From contig NC_088919.1 of the NCBI RefSeq assembly GCF_963576675.1, positions 48,754,501 to 48,818,500 on the forward strand: 64,000 nt of DNA. The letters run 5' to 3'. A model generated the notes under the pieces. It saw only the letters and a program-made list of their open reading frames with translations. It was not told the DNA's origin and searched no databases. Origin of the DNA: Euphorbia lathyris (lineage: Eukaryota > Streptophyta > Magnoliopsida > Malpighiales > Euphorbiaceae). Below, one piece after another: positions 11,870 to 23,479 of this stretch (positions within the stretch are counted from its first letter, which is position 1; each line of letters begins with the position of its first letter). A program made the position numbers and the translations under genes.

Positions 11870-12660
11870 TGTCTAGGAAGGGAACGGAAATACAGTAAAC
11901 CTACGGTTTGGTGCTTTTGGCTATGCCATGTATTCAAAACCTTAGCTACTTTACTCGAAGTCGAAAGAGAATCGCTATATTAACATCAGCCGCTGCCACT
12001 GGCACAAACATAAGATCGAGCAAAGCACTAAGGCAGCTCGTAACATAAGCATTGCAGTGGAGCTTGGTCTAGTCCCTTATAGAAAGGAATTGGATTTCAT
12101 AGTTTTTCCCTCCCCATGTATCTAAGGTTAAAGTAAAGGAGTTTGTTTAGTTGAATGCATAGGGTTTACCCGGGATCTGGCTGAATGCCTGATTAAGGGA
12201 CCAACTACCATACTAATTTACCTTATTTCATAGCTAAAGGGTGAAAATAAAGGCCTTGCAGAGGAGTGCTTACTCGCTGCTACATTCGAAAAAGAATAGC
12301 CGGAGAGAGATGTTACCATTAGGGGTTTCCCTCGGGATGGATTGCTAGCTTACCCTGGGATTAGAACTTCAATATTGCATTGAACTGATACAAGAAATTA
12401 CCCCAAGACAGGGGCTAAGGCCCTTAATACTCTATAACATACATATTAGGATGCCCATTTACTTTCAATGCCTCAGCTAGAGTCTTTTCATATGGAAACA
12501 TCTGAATGTGAATAAGGATAAGCTGTAGAAATACAATTTTGGGTATGAAAAGACTTTTTTCCTACTTGCCATCTGATTCTGAGTTTGAACCATTGGCTTT
12601 TCTCGGTAAATTCTGGATTCTCTACTCTTTTGGCTACTCAATCAATAGCGTATGTAGATA
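11870..12660. other. non-coding CACTA interior, possibly organelle-derived
   Basis: About 0.8 kb without a plausible gene but with a base composition less AT-rich than its neighbours and a texture that reminds me of plant mitochondrial intergenic DNA. This is impression only; no gene or named repeat is recognised. Confidence 0.25.
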
Positions 12661-13209
12661 AGAGAAAGGAAGAAGCAAGGGCTTGAGTGCATCTTTCGAA
12701 AGGACTTGATAGGCCATTCACCCGAAACCAGAAGAATGAATACGAACATGGACGAAACCAGAAGACGGAACACAAACACCAACAAACTCATATAATAAAC
12801 GAAACCCATAAGAAAGAACACAGAAAATGAAATCATAAGGAAATCCAGAAGATAGAACACGAACAAATCAAAATTATTCACTTACCTCTTTTCCGTTGCT
12901 TCTGCCACAATCGAAACACGAACAAAACCCAGTCAACGCCGATGAAACTTCAAACGAGCTGCTGCTTATGAGTAGAAAGTAAGTCAAAATCAATTTTCAA
13001 CGCAAACAAAGAAAAAGGAGGAGAGCTGCTAATAGGTTGCGCAAAGAGAGAAAGAGAAAAGGGGAGATAATAGGTTACGGTTGAGGTTTGAATCTTTAGA
13101 GTCGGCTTCTTATGAGTAGAAAGTAAATTCAATTCTCGATCCAAACAGAGAAAGGAGGAGAGCTGCTAGGTTGCGCAAACAGAGAAAGAGGAAGGGGGAG
13201 AACAATAGG

Positions 13210-13590
13210 TTACGGTTCATGTTTGAATCTTTTAGAGTCAGTTTTTTAATTAACTGACTCTAAAGAGTAATTGGGGTCGGTTCTTAATGAACCGATGCCT
13301 TTAACCCCAGTAATTGGGGTCGGTTGTACCTAAACCGATGCTAATTGTCGGCTTATTGGCTTTGGTTTATATTTAAACTGAGGCTAATTATTGGATCATT
13401 AGCCTCGGTTTAAGAAGAACCGACACTAACCGCGCGCCATTTTTAAAAAACACATTTAGAGTCGGTTTTTTCAAAAAACCGACTCTAATGCTCTAATTAT
13501 TTGAGTCGGTTTTTTAAATAACCGACCCTAATTACCTGTAGCCACGGTTTTGCAAACAATCGTAGCTAATAAGGCATGGCCGTAGGCCAT
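13210..13590. repeat. CACTA right subterminal repeat zone
   Basis: The same cores as the left zone (gtcggtt…aaccgac, gccacggtt) repeated as hairpins, for example around 13457-13490 and 13500-13530. Just inside it, 12965-13090 and 13108-13230 form a tandem duplication of about 140 bp, sharing cttatgagtagaaagtaa and ggaggagagctgcta. Confidence 0.8.
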
Positions 13591-13880
13591 TTCTGTACTA
13601 GTGTCAGCTTCTTTGATCAGCTTCATTCTTAAGCTGTTGTTTTGAAAATGACTTATCTTCTCTTGTGCTGAGTTGCTCTTCACTCAGCTTGTGTTGTGTT
13701 CTCATGCTGACTTTGTCATGTCTTAATTTTTATTTCCTTTTGCATTTATGTTTATACTCAATATTGAACAAATGGATTAGTACAATTAAATCAAAGCACT
13801 TAAATTTAATTATCTCTTAATCATGGATTAAACTTAAATGATTTTGTCAAATCAAAATCTTGTGGAAAGGTGTTTCAACA

Positions 13881-16040
13881 AGCTTGAGCTGAGTCAATGA
13901 TTCTTCGACCAGACTCAGTGGCATTCAGATAAGTATAGGATCCATCATGATTTGGCCCAGTTGCCGGAATATGAGTAGAACCTGAAGGTGGAGGTGTGTG
14001 GTTCCTTTCATTATTGGAGGTGCCAGCATGATCAGCGGCTGGACTTGTGTTCAGATTGCCAGCAGAAGCTGACTGGTTGATATTCTGCACTTGAGGATGT
14101 GGAAGGGGTTGATCGGCAGAGTTATCTACTTGCTCAGAGTCAGGCTGAAGCTGACTGGTTTGAGGAGGTTGAGGAGTTTCAGCACTGACCTGAGCAGGTG
14201 TTTCCTTAGCTAGCTCAGTATGTTGAGGAGCAGGAACTTCGAGGATTTGCTCGGTATTATCTTGGCTTGGAGTAGCAATTGAGTTGGCATGTTCCTTAGG
14301 TTGAGAAACAGAGGCTTGCTTTTCCTTGTGCTCTCTTGGAGGAGACTCAGTGGGATTGGCGAAGAATTGGAACTGCATATCAGAGAGATCAGTGATCGGC
14401 TCCCGTAGTGGTGAGTCATCCATAAGATCAATCACTGGGGATTTATGAGCCATCTTTTTAAGTCTCCGTAATCTCTTAGTCTTTGGAGGAGAGGGGTCAG
14501 CTGGAATAGACTCAAGTGAGTCAGTAGGTGAAGTTGCCCCTTGATCAGCATGATCCTTTGCTGTTTGCTCAGCTTCTTCTTCAACCTGCTCAGTGTTGGT
14601 TGTTGTATGTTGCTCAACATCTGCTGTCTCATGTTGCTCAACATCCACTGTCTCATGTTGCTCAACATCTGCTATCTCCTCAGCATCAAACTGACCTCCT
14701 AATTCTCTTTCATCTTGGTCAGTGGGATTTCTCTCAAGATCAATGCCCTGACTTCTCACAAAATGAGAGTCTTCAGAGATAACGACGCCAAGTAGGGGTA
14801 CATCGATAGGACTTAACCCAGAAGAGGTCTTCTTCTTCTTTCGCAGTGGTTGCTTAGGAGTGTCCTCTTTTTCTTCTTCCTCAGGCTCAGCTTGCCTTTT
14901 GAGGTTTTCCGCTGACTTGGGTCCAACCTGACCTTGTTGAACTTGAGGCTTAGTTCCCCTAGACACAAACCGAATCTTTTTTGGTGGAGCATCAGCGTCT
15001 TTGGAAGAGGTTTGAACAGCTTTCCTCTTTCTGTCCTGCTTGTCAGCTTGAGCTTTCCTCATTTTCTTTCCTTCTCTGGTCAGCATCCCCTCTGTTTCCT
15101 GAACAGCGGCCCCTTTTCCTTTTTTAGGGACAATCGGTTGGTTGTAGAGCAAGCCGAACAATGCAGCTGCGGTAATTTCAGTTCCCCAGACATTAATTTC
15201 CTCAACCAAATTCACCTTGTGATCTTTGATGATTCTGGTAATAAGGGAGCCTAACCTAAGGGTTCCAGTAATTCTTTGAAAACCACCGATTAGAAAGACT
15301 AGCATGTTGATCGGCTGGTAGGTCAGCATGTGCCAGATGAAGCACTGCTCGAAGTTCGACGCTGAGGAAGTGGAGTTGACCTTTGGAAAGAGGAAGTTGG
15401 TCAGTATGTAATGAGCCATCTTTTGATTCTGACCCATGGAGGTGCTCGAGATTTCCCCGACATGATCGGCAGGTTTGCAAAACTCAGCGGGATAATCAAT
15501 TTTATCTTAGTCACCTGATTTTCTAAGTTTAGCTCCTTCGGTTTTCAGCTTTAGCAGTTTGGCAAGGTAAGGAAGGTTGATGAAGATATCTTTGCCTTGA
15601 ACCTTGGTGACCATGTAGTCCCGGTTATCATCAGCGGCTCTTAGGTTAGTGTAGAACTCCTTCACTAACTCAGGGTAAGTGGCTTCTCGAGTCGAGAACA
15701 GCTCGGTCCAGCCGTTCTTTGAGTTCCACTCACAGAAGGGTTGCTCAGCTTCCACAAATCCCTTCGAGAACCAGTGGGAGTGGTCAACTTTATATCCCCT
15801 TACGCTGTTGTAAACAAAGGAGTAGGTGCGTTCCATCGGTTTCTTTCCCTTGTCCTTTTGTTTCTTTGACGATGTAGCTTGGTCAGCCTGGGATTTCTTG
15901 CTCGGAGTCGTGACCTTAGAATGGTCACGCTGACCAGGTTCTTGAGACTTCGTGTGAGTCTCGCTATATTCCTACTGAGCAGGAGATGGAGGGATTTCAT
16001 CGGAGTGGTTATCATCGTAACCGGCACCGGAGACATTCAT
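13881..16040 (-). pseudogene. N-terminal part of the Sirevirus env-like ORF
   Basis: ATG at 16040 starts a frame that stays open to 13881 except for two in-frame stops (TAG at 15972-15974, TAA at 15507-15509). It then continues at 5626 beyond the solo LTR. A segment around residues 67-180 (SFVYNSVRGYKVDHSHWFSK, then YPELVKEFYTNL and IFINLPYLAKLL) resembles the plant transposon-associated domain often found after pol in Sirevirus-type elements. The following 350 residues are low complexity: basic KKIR/RKKKK clusters that could be nuclear signals, then acidic DVEQHET repeats, then Pro/Ser/Gln-rich sequence. No signal peptide is visible. Confidence 0.7.
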
Positions 16041-17577
16041 GATTCTTAGAGAAATTTGAGAAGTTTGGGAATTTTAGAAAAGAGAGGATTTGAATACCAG
16101 GAATTTCTAAGCGTAAAGAGGTACAAGTGGGAATTCGTCCACTATTTATAGAGGTGTCGAGTTGATCTGAAGCGTTGAGGTGGCCGTTTGACCTTGAGAT
16201 ACTCAACCGATAAGGATTCTGGCATTTATGACACAATCGGCGCATGTATTTTCTAATTATTGCGCTTACGTCATCCTAGGTGGCTATTTAATTTGCGTGT
16301 TTAGCATTAATTTGTACAACGGATCTTTTACTCAGTGTTAAGAATTCTAAACATTTAATGTTCTGAGTAGTCAGTTCTACGCAAAGGAATTATTCATGTG
16401 CTTAGTAACTCAGCTTAAGATAACCGTTCAACGTGTATATCTACTCAGCATGTAATAGACATTGATTTAGCATAAATCACTCAACATGGTAATCAACTCA
16501 GCATGCATATATCACATATTATACTTGGAATTTATTGAAGAGGATTAAACATACCAATGGCTTCTCTAAGTATGTTGAATTGCTCACGAGCCAGTGGCTT
16601 TGTGAAGATATCAGCAAGCTGCTCATCCGTTGGGACATAGGTCAGCTTTATCTCTCCCTTGAGTACATGATCTCTGATGAAGTGATGTCTTATGCTGACG
16701 TGCTTCATCCTGCTGTGCTGGATTAGGTTCTTTGATAGGTCAATGGCACTCTTGTTGTCACATTTGACTTCAATTGTTTTAGTCTGAACGCCATAATCTT
16801 CTAGCTGTTGCTTAATCCAGAGGACTTGAGCAACACAGCTTCCAGCAACAATGTACTCAGCTTCAGTGGTTGACAGGGCTACTAACGACTGCTTCTTACT
16901 GAACCAAGACACAAGACAGCTTCCAAGGAAGTGACATCCTCCTGAGGTGCTCTTTCGTTCAAGCTTGTCTCGTCCGTAGTCAGCATCAGTGTATCCAATG
17001 AGTGTGAAATCATAAGTATTGGGATACTATAAACCTGCATTCACCGAGCCTTGCAAATATCTAAGGATTCTTTTTACATCTATGTAATGAGATTCCTTAG
17101 GGTTAGATTGATATCTAGCACAATAACATACTGAGAACTGAATATCCGGACTACTAGCAGTTAAGTAGAGTAGAGAGCCAATCATACCTCGGTACAATTT
17201 GCTGTCTACTGACTTACCATTTTCGTCAGCGCAGAGGACAGTGTCAGTGCCCATAGGGGTAGATATTGGCTTGCAGTTTTCAAGTTCATACTTCTTCAAT
17301 ATCTCCTTAGCATACTTAGTTTGAATGATGAAGATGCCATTTTTCCCTTGTTTGATTTGAAGTCCAAGGAAGAAGTTGAGTTCTCCCATCATTGACATTT
17401 CAAACTCAGTCTGCATCTGCTTACTAAATTCCTTGCACATGGACTCATTAGTGGCACCAAAAATAATGTCATCAACATATATTTGAGCCAGTAGGGTATC
17501 TTTACCCTTCCTCTTAATGAATAAGGTTGTATCAGATTTACCTCTGACATAATTTCTAGTCAGCAGGAAACTGGTCA

Positions 17578-19662
17578 TGTTGGAAATTAGGCTAAGGTAT
17601 AGCAGCGGAAATATAAAAATTTTAACCTATTTCCATTTAACCACAAGATCCGTTAACCGTTATTTCATATAAAGAAGGATAAGAAGAAATACCTTTTAGA
17701 AGTTCTATCTACCGTTGCAAACGAAGTGCCCACAACTTCAAAAGAGATAGAAACTGTCTACCAATCTGCCCCTATCCGAAACAGACCTTCCAGACCTCCG
17801 AACGACAATCCCTTCGGTGGAAACGTGGGAAGAATATGTCTAGAAGCTCGTATCCAACAATCGCGACGATCCGACGGTTCAATCTCCAGGAATCCGCGAA
17901 ATCGTGAACTGACCTGATGTAGGAGTAGTAAAACGAATTTCTCCCTTTTGTTTGTTTTTCTTCTTCGAGTTCCCAAACACGAAATAAAACACGGGAAGAT
18001 TAATTTGGAATCAACCGTTGAATAGCAACCAAAGTAGATTGCCTCTAACTAATCAACACAAGATCAAGGATAAAAGAAATAGATGAAAATTAATTGATCA
18101 AACGAAGCCGTAGAGAAATCTCGTCCTCGAACTAGGTGTGTCGAATTTTCTCTCTCTTAGACTAGGTGAATTTCAAAAATCACAAGTAGGGTATGGCTTG
18201 CTTGGATTTCGAAAATCTCAAGGGAAGGGGTATTTATAATCTCTTGTATCTAATCCCTAGTCAGATAAAATTAGGTTACTGAATAGGAATTCCATTCGGA
18301 ATAGAATTCCTAATTATTATCTCACTATATATCTAATATATTAAGGATAATAATAATAACCTTATTGGATAATAATAGGAGTATATTAATCTAATTAAAA
18401 CTCCTAACTTAATTATCTCTTAATTAATTTAATTCATATTCCTAATCTAATTAGGATTAACAAAATCAAATTAATTATTCATGTATATCACTACATGAAT
18501 TTCGACCCCCTTATGTCCATGGGCCTTATTGGGCTCAATTGGGCTTCTATCAATTAATTAACATCTATCTCTCTTTTAGGTTCCAAGTCTTATGTGTGAT
18601 CCATTAGGTTCTTATTGCTTCTAGCCGTATGCAACGTTATTAAATTAATTTTCAAAGAATTATATTTAATCTTTGCATAACGGAATGATGTACAGAGTAT
18701 GTGATTAGCAAGTCCGTAATCATTCCCCCAGAGCTATAAGAAGACAGGTTGATTCTGTCATTAACCTTTCCGTATTAGTTACAGTATAATTCGATCCTTT
18801 ATCAACTACATCCTTGAACTGAATCTTATGACTATGGGTGATGTCAAGTCACATATAGCGAGACGTTCATTTTACTTGTACAGGCCGAGTCAACTCAAAC
18901 AGATAGGTTAAGTGAAATCTGTATTTCTTACTCTTAAGCTATCACCTTGCAAGGATTTAGAGTCGAGTCTTCCACAAGCGATCCATGGATGTATCTCCCA
19001 TTTATCGGGAGTGATAAATGCTCAATCCAATATATAACGACTCCGCAATTACTTCATGTGATACCCAACATCTACTGTTCACACCCCAGAGTCATCTCTA
19101 TTAAGGATCGTGTTACACCAGAGTCAAAGCATCACATTCCGTAATCCAGAATACCAATTAATATTCCTTTGAGTCTGAGGATTAGTTATACCTATTAATA
19201 CCAATGAGATGAACAGGTGACAAGGATGAATCTACCCATCCTGTTATCTCAAATCGGATCCCCAATCCTAATGAACAACGTTTCATCGGATCTATGTAAC
19301 TGTCCAGATATCTGTATATATGAAGCTTGTGAGATCAGCTTTCTGTCGGACAGAAGACATTGTTACATACAAGTCTCAACAGTGATATGTCAATCCCAAA
19401 CATATCACTTGACTTGGGGTGGTTTTAAGTTTATCAGTTTACTATAAAGTTTTGTCTCACTTCATGCTTGTATGAACACTTTATAATCACTTTAAATAAA
19501 CTTACGGATTTCCTTTTATTAGACTTTATTTAGTGCTTAAAAGGGATTGCCTTTATATAGTTATAAAACATATATCTCATTAAACAAATGATATAAAGAA
19601 CAATTCATTTACATTAAGTTTGTATCCTAGAACAATTGTCTATAGGACACTAAACCCCAACA
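17578..19662 (-). repeat. 3' LTR of the nested copia element
   Basis: Begins TGTTGGAAATTAGG and ends CACTAAACCCCAACA as written on the plus strand; 2,085 bp. The polypurine tract (AAGTGGGAATA on the minus strand) abuts its inner edge at 19663. Two short open frames inside (18947-19144, 19217-19447) are repeated identically in the other LTR and look non-coding. Confidence 0.94.
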
Positions 19663-19676
19663 TATTCCCACTTGGA

Positions 19677-21287
19677 CTAAAGCCAATTGTTTCTAAAACT
19701 TATCCCACTAGAAGTTAAATGACGATCATGTATTCTCTGGGTTAAAGGCTTTGTCAACGGATCTGCAACGTTGTCCTCTGTAGGTACTCTTTCTATTCTC
19801 ACATCTCCTCTAGCCACAATCTCTCTAATGATGTGGTATTGCTTAAGGTAATGCTTGGATGCATTATGAGACCGTGGTTCCTTTGCTTGCGCAATGGCTC
19901 CATTGTTATCACAGTACAGTGTAATGGGATTGACAATGTCAGGCACCACACCTAGTTTTGTAATGAACTTTCTAATCCAAACCGCTTCCTTTGCTGCTTC
20001 CGCAACTGCGATATACTTTGACTCGGTCGTAGAGAAAGCTACGCTTCCCTGCTTGGAACTCTTCCAACTAACCGTGCCCCCATTCAAGATAAACAGGTAT
20101 CCTAATTGGGATTTATAATCATTCTCATATGTGAGATGACTTGCGTCTGAAAATCCTTCTATTTTCAGATCACCTTCTCCGTACACTAGGAACATATCTT
20201 TAGTTCTTCTCAAGTACTTAAGAATGTTCTTGACGGCAATCCAATGCTCGTCTCCCGGATTCCCTTGGTAACGACTCGTTACAGATAACGCGAACGCTAC
20301 GTCAGGTCTAGTGCATAGCATAACATACATAATCGAACCGATTGCGCTGGCGTACGGGACTACAACCATGCGTCGTTTATCATCATCGGTTTTAGGACAT
20401 TGATGATTGTTTAACTTTACTCCATGTAACATGGGTAAGTTACCTCGTTTCGATTCAAGCATGCTAAACCGATTTAGCACCTTTTCAATGTATGTAGCCT
20501 GTGAAAGACCAATCAGTCTTCTCGATCTATCTCTATAGATCTTTATACCAAGTATATAAGCTGCTTCACTAAGGTCTTTCATTGAGAAGTTACCAAATAA
20601 CCATACTTTCACTGACTGTAAGAGAGCAACGTCATTTCCCATTAATAATATATCGTCCACATATAGTATGAGAAATGCTATAGAGCTCCCACTTGCTTTC
20701 TTGTAAATGCAAGCTTCTTCGCAATTTTGTTCAAAACCAAATTGTTTTATGGTTTCGTCAAAACGCTTATTCCAGCTTCTAGATGCTTGCTTGAGTCCAT
20801 AAATGGATCTCTGAAGTTTGCAAACTTTATTTGCATCCTTCGATATGAAACCTTCAGGCTGCATCATATATACATCCTCAAGCAGGTTTCCGTTTAGGAA
20901 AGCTGTTTTCACATCCATTTGCCAAATCTCATAATCGTAGTGAGCGGCAATTGCAAGCATGATTCTGATTGATTTGGACATAGCCACAGGAGAGAAAGTT
21001 TCGTCATAATCAATTCCTTGCTTCTGACGATATCCTTTCGCTACTAACCTAGCTTTGTAGGTGCTAACCTTTCCATCCATGTCTGTCTTCTTTTTGAAGA
21101 TCCACCTGCACCCAATGGGTATTATCCCTTCGGGTGGATCAACCAAAGTCCACACTTGGTTAGTATACATGGAATCCATTTCGGAATCCATGGCCTCAAG
21201 CCATGCTTTAGAATCTGGACTAGTAAGAGCCTCTTCGTAGTTTTCGGGTTCGTCGTCTAACACGGGAACCTCATTATCATCTCCCAC
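19677..21287 (-). CDS. reverse transcriptase and RNase H of the nested copia element
   Basis: A 536-residue open frame. RT motifs: WIFKKKTDMDGKVSTYKARL near residue 62, QMDVKTAFLNG at 123, YGLKQASRSW near 163, and the catalytic YVDDILL at 209-215. RNase H: IEGFSDASH near 377, AFSTTESKYIAVAE near 417 (Lys where many copies have Glu), YCDNNGAI near 462, and the typical C-terminal tail EDNVADPLTKPL. In the intact element this is the last part of a gag-pol polyprotein, so the ATG is not a real start. It is the best preserved enzyme of this element. Confidence 0.93.
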   Translation of the reverse strand: MGDDNEVPVLDDEPENYEEALTSPDSKAWLEAMDSEMDSMYTNQVWTLVDPPEGIIPIGCRWIFKKKTDMDGKVSTYKARLVAKGYRQKQGIDYDETFSPVAMSKSIRIMLAIAAHYDYEIWQMDVKTAFLNGNLLEDVYMMQPEGFISKDANKVCKLQRSIYGLKQASRSWNKRFDETIKQFGFEQNCEEACIYKKASGSSIAFLILYVDDILLMGNDVALLQSVKVWLFGNFSMKDLSEAAYILGIKIYRDRSRRLIGLSQATYIEKVLNRFSMLESKRGNLPMLHGVKLNNHQCPKTDDDKRRMVVVPYASAIGSIMYVMLCTRPDVAFALSVTSRYQGNPGDEHWIAVKNILKYLRRTKDMFLVYGEGDLKIEGFSDASHLTYENDYKSQLGYLFILNGGTVSWKSSKQGSVAFSTTESKYIAVAEAAKEAVWIRKFITKLGVVPDIVNPITLYCDNNGAIAQAKEPRSHNASKHYLKQYHIIREIVARGDVRIERVPTEDNVADPLTKPLTQRIHDRHLTSSGISFRNNWL

Positions 21288-21323
21288 TAGAAAACCATAT
21301 CTAACTGGGAGTTCACGAACTCT

Positions 21324-22487
21324 TTATGATCTACGAATAGGTGGCACTGGAGTCTCATCTAATGGGACTCCTTCGGGTACCTCAACCGCCTCTATTGTTT
21401 CAGTCGGTGTTTCTTCTTCTTGAACTTCGTCAAGTTCAATCATGCTTCCCTTTTGTGTTTCTTCGAGAAACTCTTTCTCTAAGAAGGTTGCGTGCTTGGA
21501 TACGATTACTTTCTGATCATCTGGATGATAGAAGCAATATCCCATAGTTTCCTTAGGGTATCCAATGAAGAAACATTTATCAGATTTCGAATCTAGTTTG
21601 TCGGACGCAATGCGTTTGACAAAGGCTGAACAACCCCATATTCTCATAAATGAAAACACGGGTTTCCTACCAACGAACAATTCATATGGTGTGGAACTAG
21701 CGGATTTAGTTGGTACTTGATTTAGGGTGAAGAGGGCAGTTTCTAAGGCATAGCCCCAGAACGTCTTTGGAAGTAAGGCCATGCTCATCATGGATCGTAC
21801 CATATCTAATAGGGTACGGTTTCTCCTCTCGGACACACCATTGTGTTGTGGTGTATAGGGAGGTGTCCATTGTGAGCATATCCCACATTCAGTTAGATAA
21901 TTTAGAAAATCATCTGAAAGATATTCGCCACCTCGATCAGATCGAAGCGTCTTTATTTTCTTTCCTAATTGATTTTCTACTTCATTCTTGAAGCATTTGA
22001 ATTTCTCAAAAGCTTCTGACTTGTGCTTCATCAAGTAGATGTAACCATATCGAGTATGGTCATCTATGAAGCTTATGAAGAATCTGAATCCTCCTCTTGC
22101 TTGGACTGACATAGGACCACATACATCTGAATGAATGAGTCCTAGAGTGTCTGATACACGCTCACCTTTATTGCTAAATGGTGTCTTTGTCATTTTACCT
22201 TTTAAACATGATTCGCATATTTCCAATGATTCGGGATCGATTGGATCTATAAGCCCATCTGAATGTAGCTTTAGCATGCGTCTCTTGTTTATATGGCCTA
22301 AACGACAATGCCACAAGTAAGTTGAATTATCTAGATTATGTCTTTTGGTATCAATTGCAAAAGCAGGAATTTTGTTATCTAACACATAAATCCCATTTTG
22401 TGAAATTCCTGAAAAATAAAAGATCGAATCTTTATAAAAATTGCAACTCTTGTCTTTTATTGAAATATGAAAAGCCGTCGTCAACAA
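21324..22487 (-). CDS. integrase of the nested copia element
   Basis: A 387-residue open frame, separated from the RT frame by a stop/frameshift near 21300. It has a zinc-binding part (WHCRLGHINKRRM…CESCLKG) at residues 58-96. The catalytic core follows, with FIDDHTRYGY, LRSDRGGEY and NGVSERRNRT supplying the D-D-E triad. It then shows the copia-type extension (FVGRKPVFSFMRIWGCSAFV, SKSDKCFFIGY). It would join element cDNA to host DNA. Confidence 0.92.
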   Translation of the reverse strand: MLTTAFHISIKDKSCNFYKDSIFYFSGISQNGIYVLDNKIPAFAIDTKRHNLDNSTYLWHCRLGHINKRRMLKLHSDGLIDPIDPESLEICESCLKGKMTKTPFSNKGERVSDTLGLIHSDVCGPMSVQARGGFRFFISFIDDHTRYGYIYLMKHKSEAFEKFKCFKNEVENQLGKKIKTLRSDRGGEYLSDDFLNYLTECGICSQWTPPYTPQHNGVSERRNRTLLDMVRSMMSMALLPKTFWGYALETALFTLNQVPTKSASSTPYELFVGRKPVFSFMRIWGCSAFVKRIASDKLDSKSDKCFFIGYPKETMGYCFYHPDDQKVIVSKHATFLEKEFLEETQKGSMIELDEVQEEETPTETIEAVEVPEGVPLDETPVPPIRRS

Positions 22488-22489
22488 GG

Positions 22490-22745
22490 CGGCTAATAGA
22501 AATAATATTTCTAGATATTCCTAGAATATCCTCAGGCTGCATCCGGTATCAAGTACCAAAAGATTCAGACTGTGAAATTTCAATATAAAACATACCAGAT
22601 GTTGAAGTCCCAGCTTCTTCCCCTTTTGAGGAAGGCTAGGTACACCAACAGTTTCTTTTCCAATACCCGTCTTTACCACAGAAGTGGCACTCTCCTTTGG
22701 GCTTCTTCACTTCCTTTCCTTTAGTTTTGTTGGGCACGGCTTTCT
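22490..22745 (-). pseudogene. zinc knuckle and truncated protease of the nested copia element
   Basis: Just after the gag frame the minus strand encodes CHFCGKDGYWKRNC, a CCHC knuckle in which the His is replaced by Tyr. Next, in another frame, LVLDTGCS contains the protease catalytic Asp-Thr-Gly. Within about ten codons it runs into ISRNIISISRLVDDG, a block that normally lies about 70 residues further on. An internal deletion of most of the protease is therefore likely. Confidence 0.65.
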
Positions 22746-23479
22746 TACCTTTTGGGATATTTAGGATTGGGAGAATTCCCTTTCCTCTTCTTTGATCCCT
22801 CTATGACAAGAGCCGGTATGGCTTTGTCTTTCTTCATATTGGGCTCAACTGACTTGAGCATATTTGCAAGCTCTTCAAGAGAGGTTTGCAAGTCATTCAT
22901 CTGATAGTTCATAATGAACTGTGAATAACTTTCTGGGAGGGATTGAAGAATTAAGTCTATACTTAATTCGTTATCCATCGCAAATCCAATACTAGAAAGT
23001 TTGATAATGTAGCCAATCATCTTGACACAATGTGTCATGACAGATGTGCCCTCTTGCATCCTACTACGATATAGCAACTTGGATATCTCGTAGCGTTCGC
23101 ACCTGGTTTGTTTCCCAAACAATTCCTTTAGGTGCATGATGATGGAATAGGCATCCATTTCCTCATGTTGCCTTTGTAATTTCGGTGTCATCGATGCAAG
23201 TATGATGCATCCGGCATGATCATCACCAGCCTTATGCTTCTGGTAAGCATCAATTTCCTCAATGGGAGCATCATCAGCAGGGAGAGGGGGTATCTATATA
23301 TCAAGTACATACCCTATTTTATCGAACTTCAAAACAATTTTGAGGTTACGAAACCAGTCGGTGAAGTTTGAACCATTCAATTTGTTATCGGTAAGAATGT
23401 TTTGCAGATTGGTTTTAGTCATGATTATAAGAGTGGGTTTAATTAAACCTGAGAGTGAGAAAGAGTAAATGTATGTCAT
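22745..23479 (-). pseudogene. gag of the nested copia element (frameshifted)
   Basis: Two minus-strand frames, 23479-23294 and 23191-22745, cover a copia-type gag polyprotein (UBN2-like). The first has LNGSNFTDWFRNLKIVLKF. The second has LKELFGKQTRCERYEISKLL, SLPESYSQFIMNY and LANMLKSVEP. The 100-bp gap between them contains a frame disruption. In the intact element it forms the virus-like particle. Confidence 0.8.

Larger units (their letters stand above)
6849..13603. mobile_element. non-autonomous CACTA (En/Spm) transposon with captured host gene fragments
   Basis: The 6,755-bp element starts CACTAGTACAGAAATGGC and ends GGCCATTTCTGTACTAGTG, diagnostic CACTA inverted termini. It is flanked by a perfect 3-bp duplication TCA (6846-6848 and 13604-13606), the length expected for this superfamily. 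Both subterminal zones (about 6880-7270 and 13210-13590) are packed with short repeats in both directions built on the cores accgactctaat and gccacggtt, the usual transposase-binding architecture. No transposase-like frame is visible; the interior instead holds a CC-NBS fragment and alpha-amylase exons, all on the minus strand. Confidence 0.93.
5627..13880 (-). mobile_element. solo LTR (about 1.5 kb) of a related family, split by a CACTA transposon
   Basis: Termini TGTTGGTCC (5627) and TTTCAACA (13880), flanked by a perfect AGCTT duplication at 5622-5626 and 13881-13885. Removing the CACTA insertion leaves about 1,496 bp with no coding region: a solo LTR. It shares short blocks with the outer Sirevirus LTR, such as the terminal 20-25 bp and a block near 5968 (cctggttcggcctctccgcc), so it is a sister family. 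It contains a (TA) run near 5912-5931. Inserted in the env-like ORF of the outer element. Confidence 0.9.

Noticed and set aside
14528..15254. Plus-strand frames of 84 and 106 codons
   Set aside because: They lie antisense to the env-like ORF and read its repeat region (HLLSHVAQHPLSHVAQH); mirror translations of a low-complexity coding region.
18947..19447. Two plus-strand frames repeated exactly at 26427-26927
   Set aside because: Both copies are LTR sequence of the nested copia element; the identity reflects recent LTR duplication, not a gene pair.
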